Of a stretch of DNA of 5,918 bases, positions 5,841 to 5,918 are shown one piece after another. Origin of the DNA: Anaeroplasmataceae bacterium. Lineage in GTDB: Bacteria > Bacillota_I > Bacilli_A > Acholeplasmatales > JAEDCM01. Where the stretch lies: positions 1-5,918 of the forward strand of contig JAEDCM010000051.1 of the NCBI GenBank assembly GCA_016294165.1, in the 5' to 3' direction. Both the position numbers and the translations under genes were made by a program. Below the pieces are notes generated by a model. The model worked only from the letters and a program-made list of their open reading frames with translations. It was not told the DNA's origin and did no database searches. How positions within the stretch are numbered: position 1 is the first letter of the stretch; every line of letters begins with the position of its first letter.

Positions 5841-5875
5841 AAAAAACCTGTATTTATAAAAACTAAAATAGACCC

Positions 5876-5918
5876 TATAAAGTAGACACATAAAAAAAAC
5901 ATGTGATTCTATTTTATA
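5876..5918. repeat. Imperfect inverted repeat at the right edge: terminator or IS3-like terminus
   Basis: Outer arms 5876-5885 (TATAAAGTAG) and 5909-5918 (CTATTTTATA) pair over 10 bp with one G-U. Inner arms 5887-5891 (CACAT) and 5901-5905 (ATGTG) pair perfectly around a 9-nt A-rich loop. A second upstream copy, 5864-5871 (TAAAATAG), could pair with 5909-5916 instead. The window ends at the last paired base, so any following T run cannot be seen. The position, 35 bp after the nuclease stop, suits a terminator. The ACCC..AAAGTAGACA sequence at 5872-5888 also resembles IS3/IS150-type ends. Positions 5841-5875 show nothing else. Confidence 0.4.

Noticed and set aside
1..5918. CRISPR arrays, tRNA or rRNA genes, and defence or phage gene clusters
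   Set aside because: No regularly spaced repeats, no cloverleaf-type sequence, and no genes of these classes were seen on either strand.

Overview
The window looks like a piece of chromosome from a low-GC, single-membrane bacterium of the Bacillota/Mycoplasmatota type, for example an Erysipelotrichia-, Acholeplasma- or Izemoplasma-like lineage. The reasons are strong AT bias, AGGAGG-type ribosome binding sites, near-consensus sigma-A promoters, a candidate CcpA (cre) site and a lipobox-type signal peptide. The standard genetic code fits: tryptophans are encoded by TGG, and the stops used are TAA and TAG. The exact taxon cannot be fixed from this sequence alone.

Layout from left to right. Positions 73-1500 (minus strand) encode a cytoplasmic Sel1/TPR-like repeat protein. 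Its upstream region, 1501-1706, is rich in regulatory structure: two candidate promoters, a cre-like operator at the predicted start site of the distal one, and overlapping inverted repeats. Positions 1787-2488 (minus) encode a peptidase S51 (dipeptidase E/YgaJ-like) family protein with its own extended -10 promoter. That promoter lies directly behind a strong rho-independent terminator at 2515-2545, which ends the next operon. Positions 4859 down to 2551 (minus) form a compact proB-proA operon. It has a clear promoter at 4884-4912, a palindrome over its -35 box, a 2-bp intergenic gap and a terminator. Divergently, 4980-5840 (plus) encodes a lipoprotein with an Endonuclease I (EndA/Bsn-like) catalytic domain. 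The last 40 bases hold an imperfect inverted repeat that could be a terminator or the start of an IS3-like insertion sequence running off the window.

How the genes work together: ProB phosphorylates glutamate and ProA reduces the product to glutamate-5-semialdehyde, the first two steps of proline synthesis; proC is not in the window. The S51 peptidase and the surface nuclease are plausibly nutrient-related, but nothing in the sequence links them functionally to proBA. The nuclease shares a divergent promoter region of about 120 bp with proBA.

No clearly undescribed system is present. The coding content is ordinary, intact housekeeping or accessory content. The points most worth a second look are regulatory: the structured upstream region of the Sel1 gene and the palindrome between proB and the nuclease gene.
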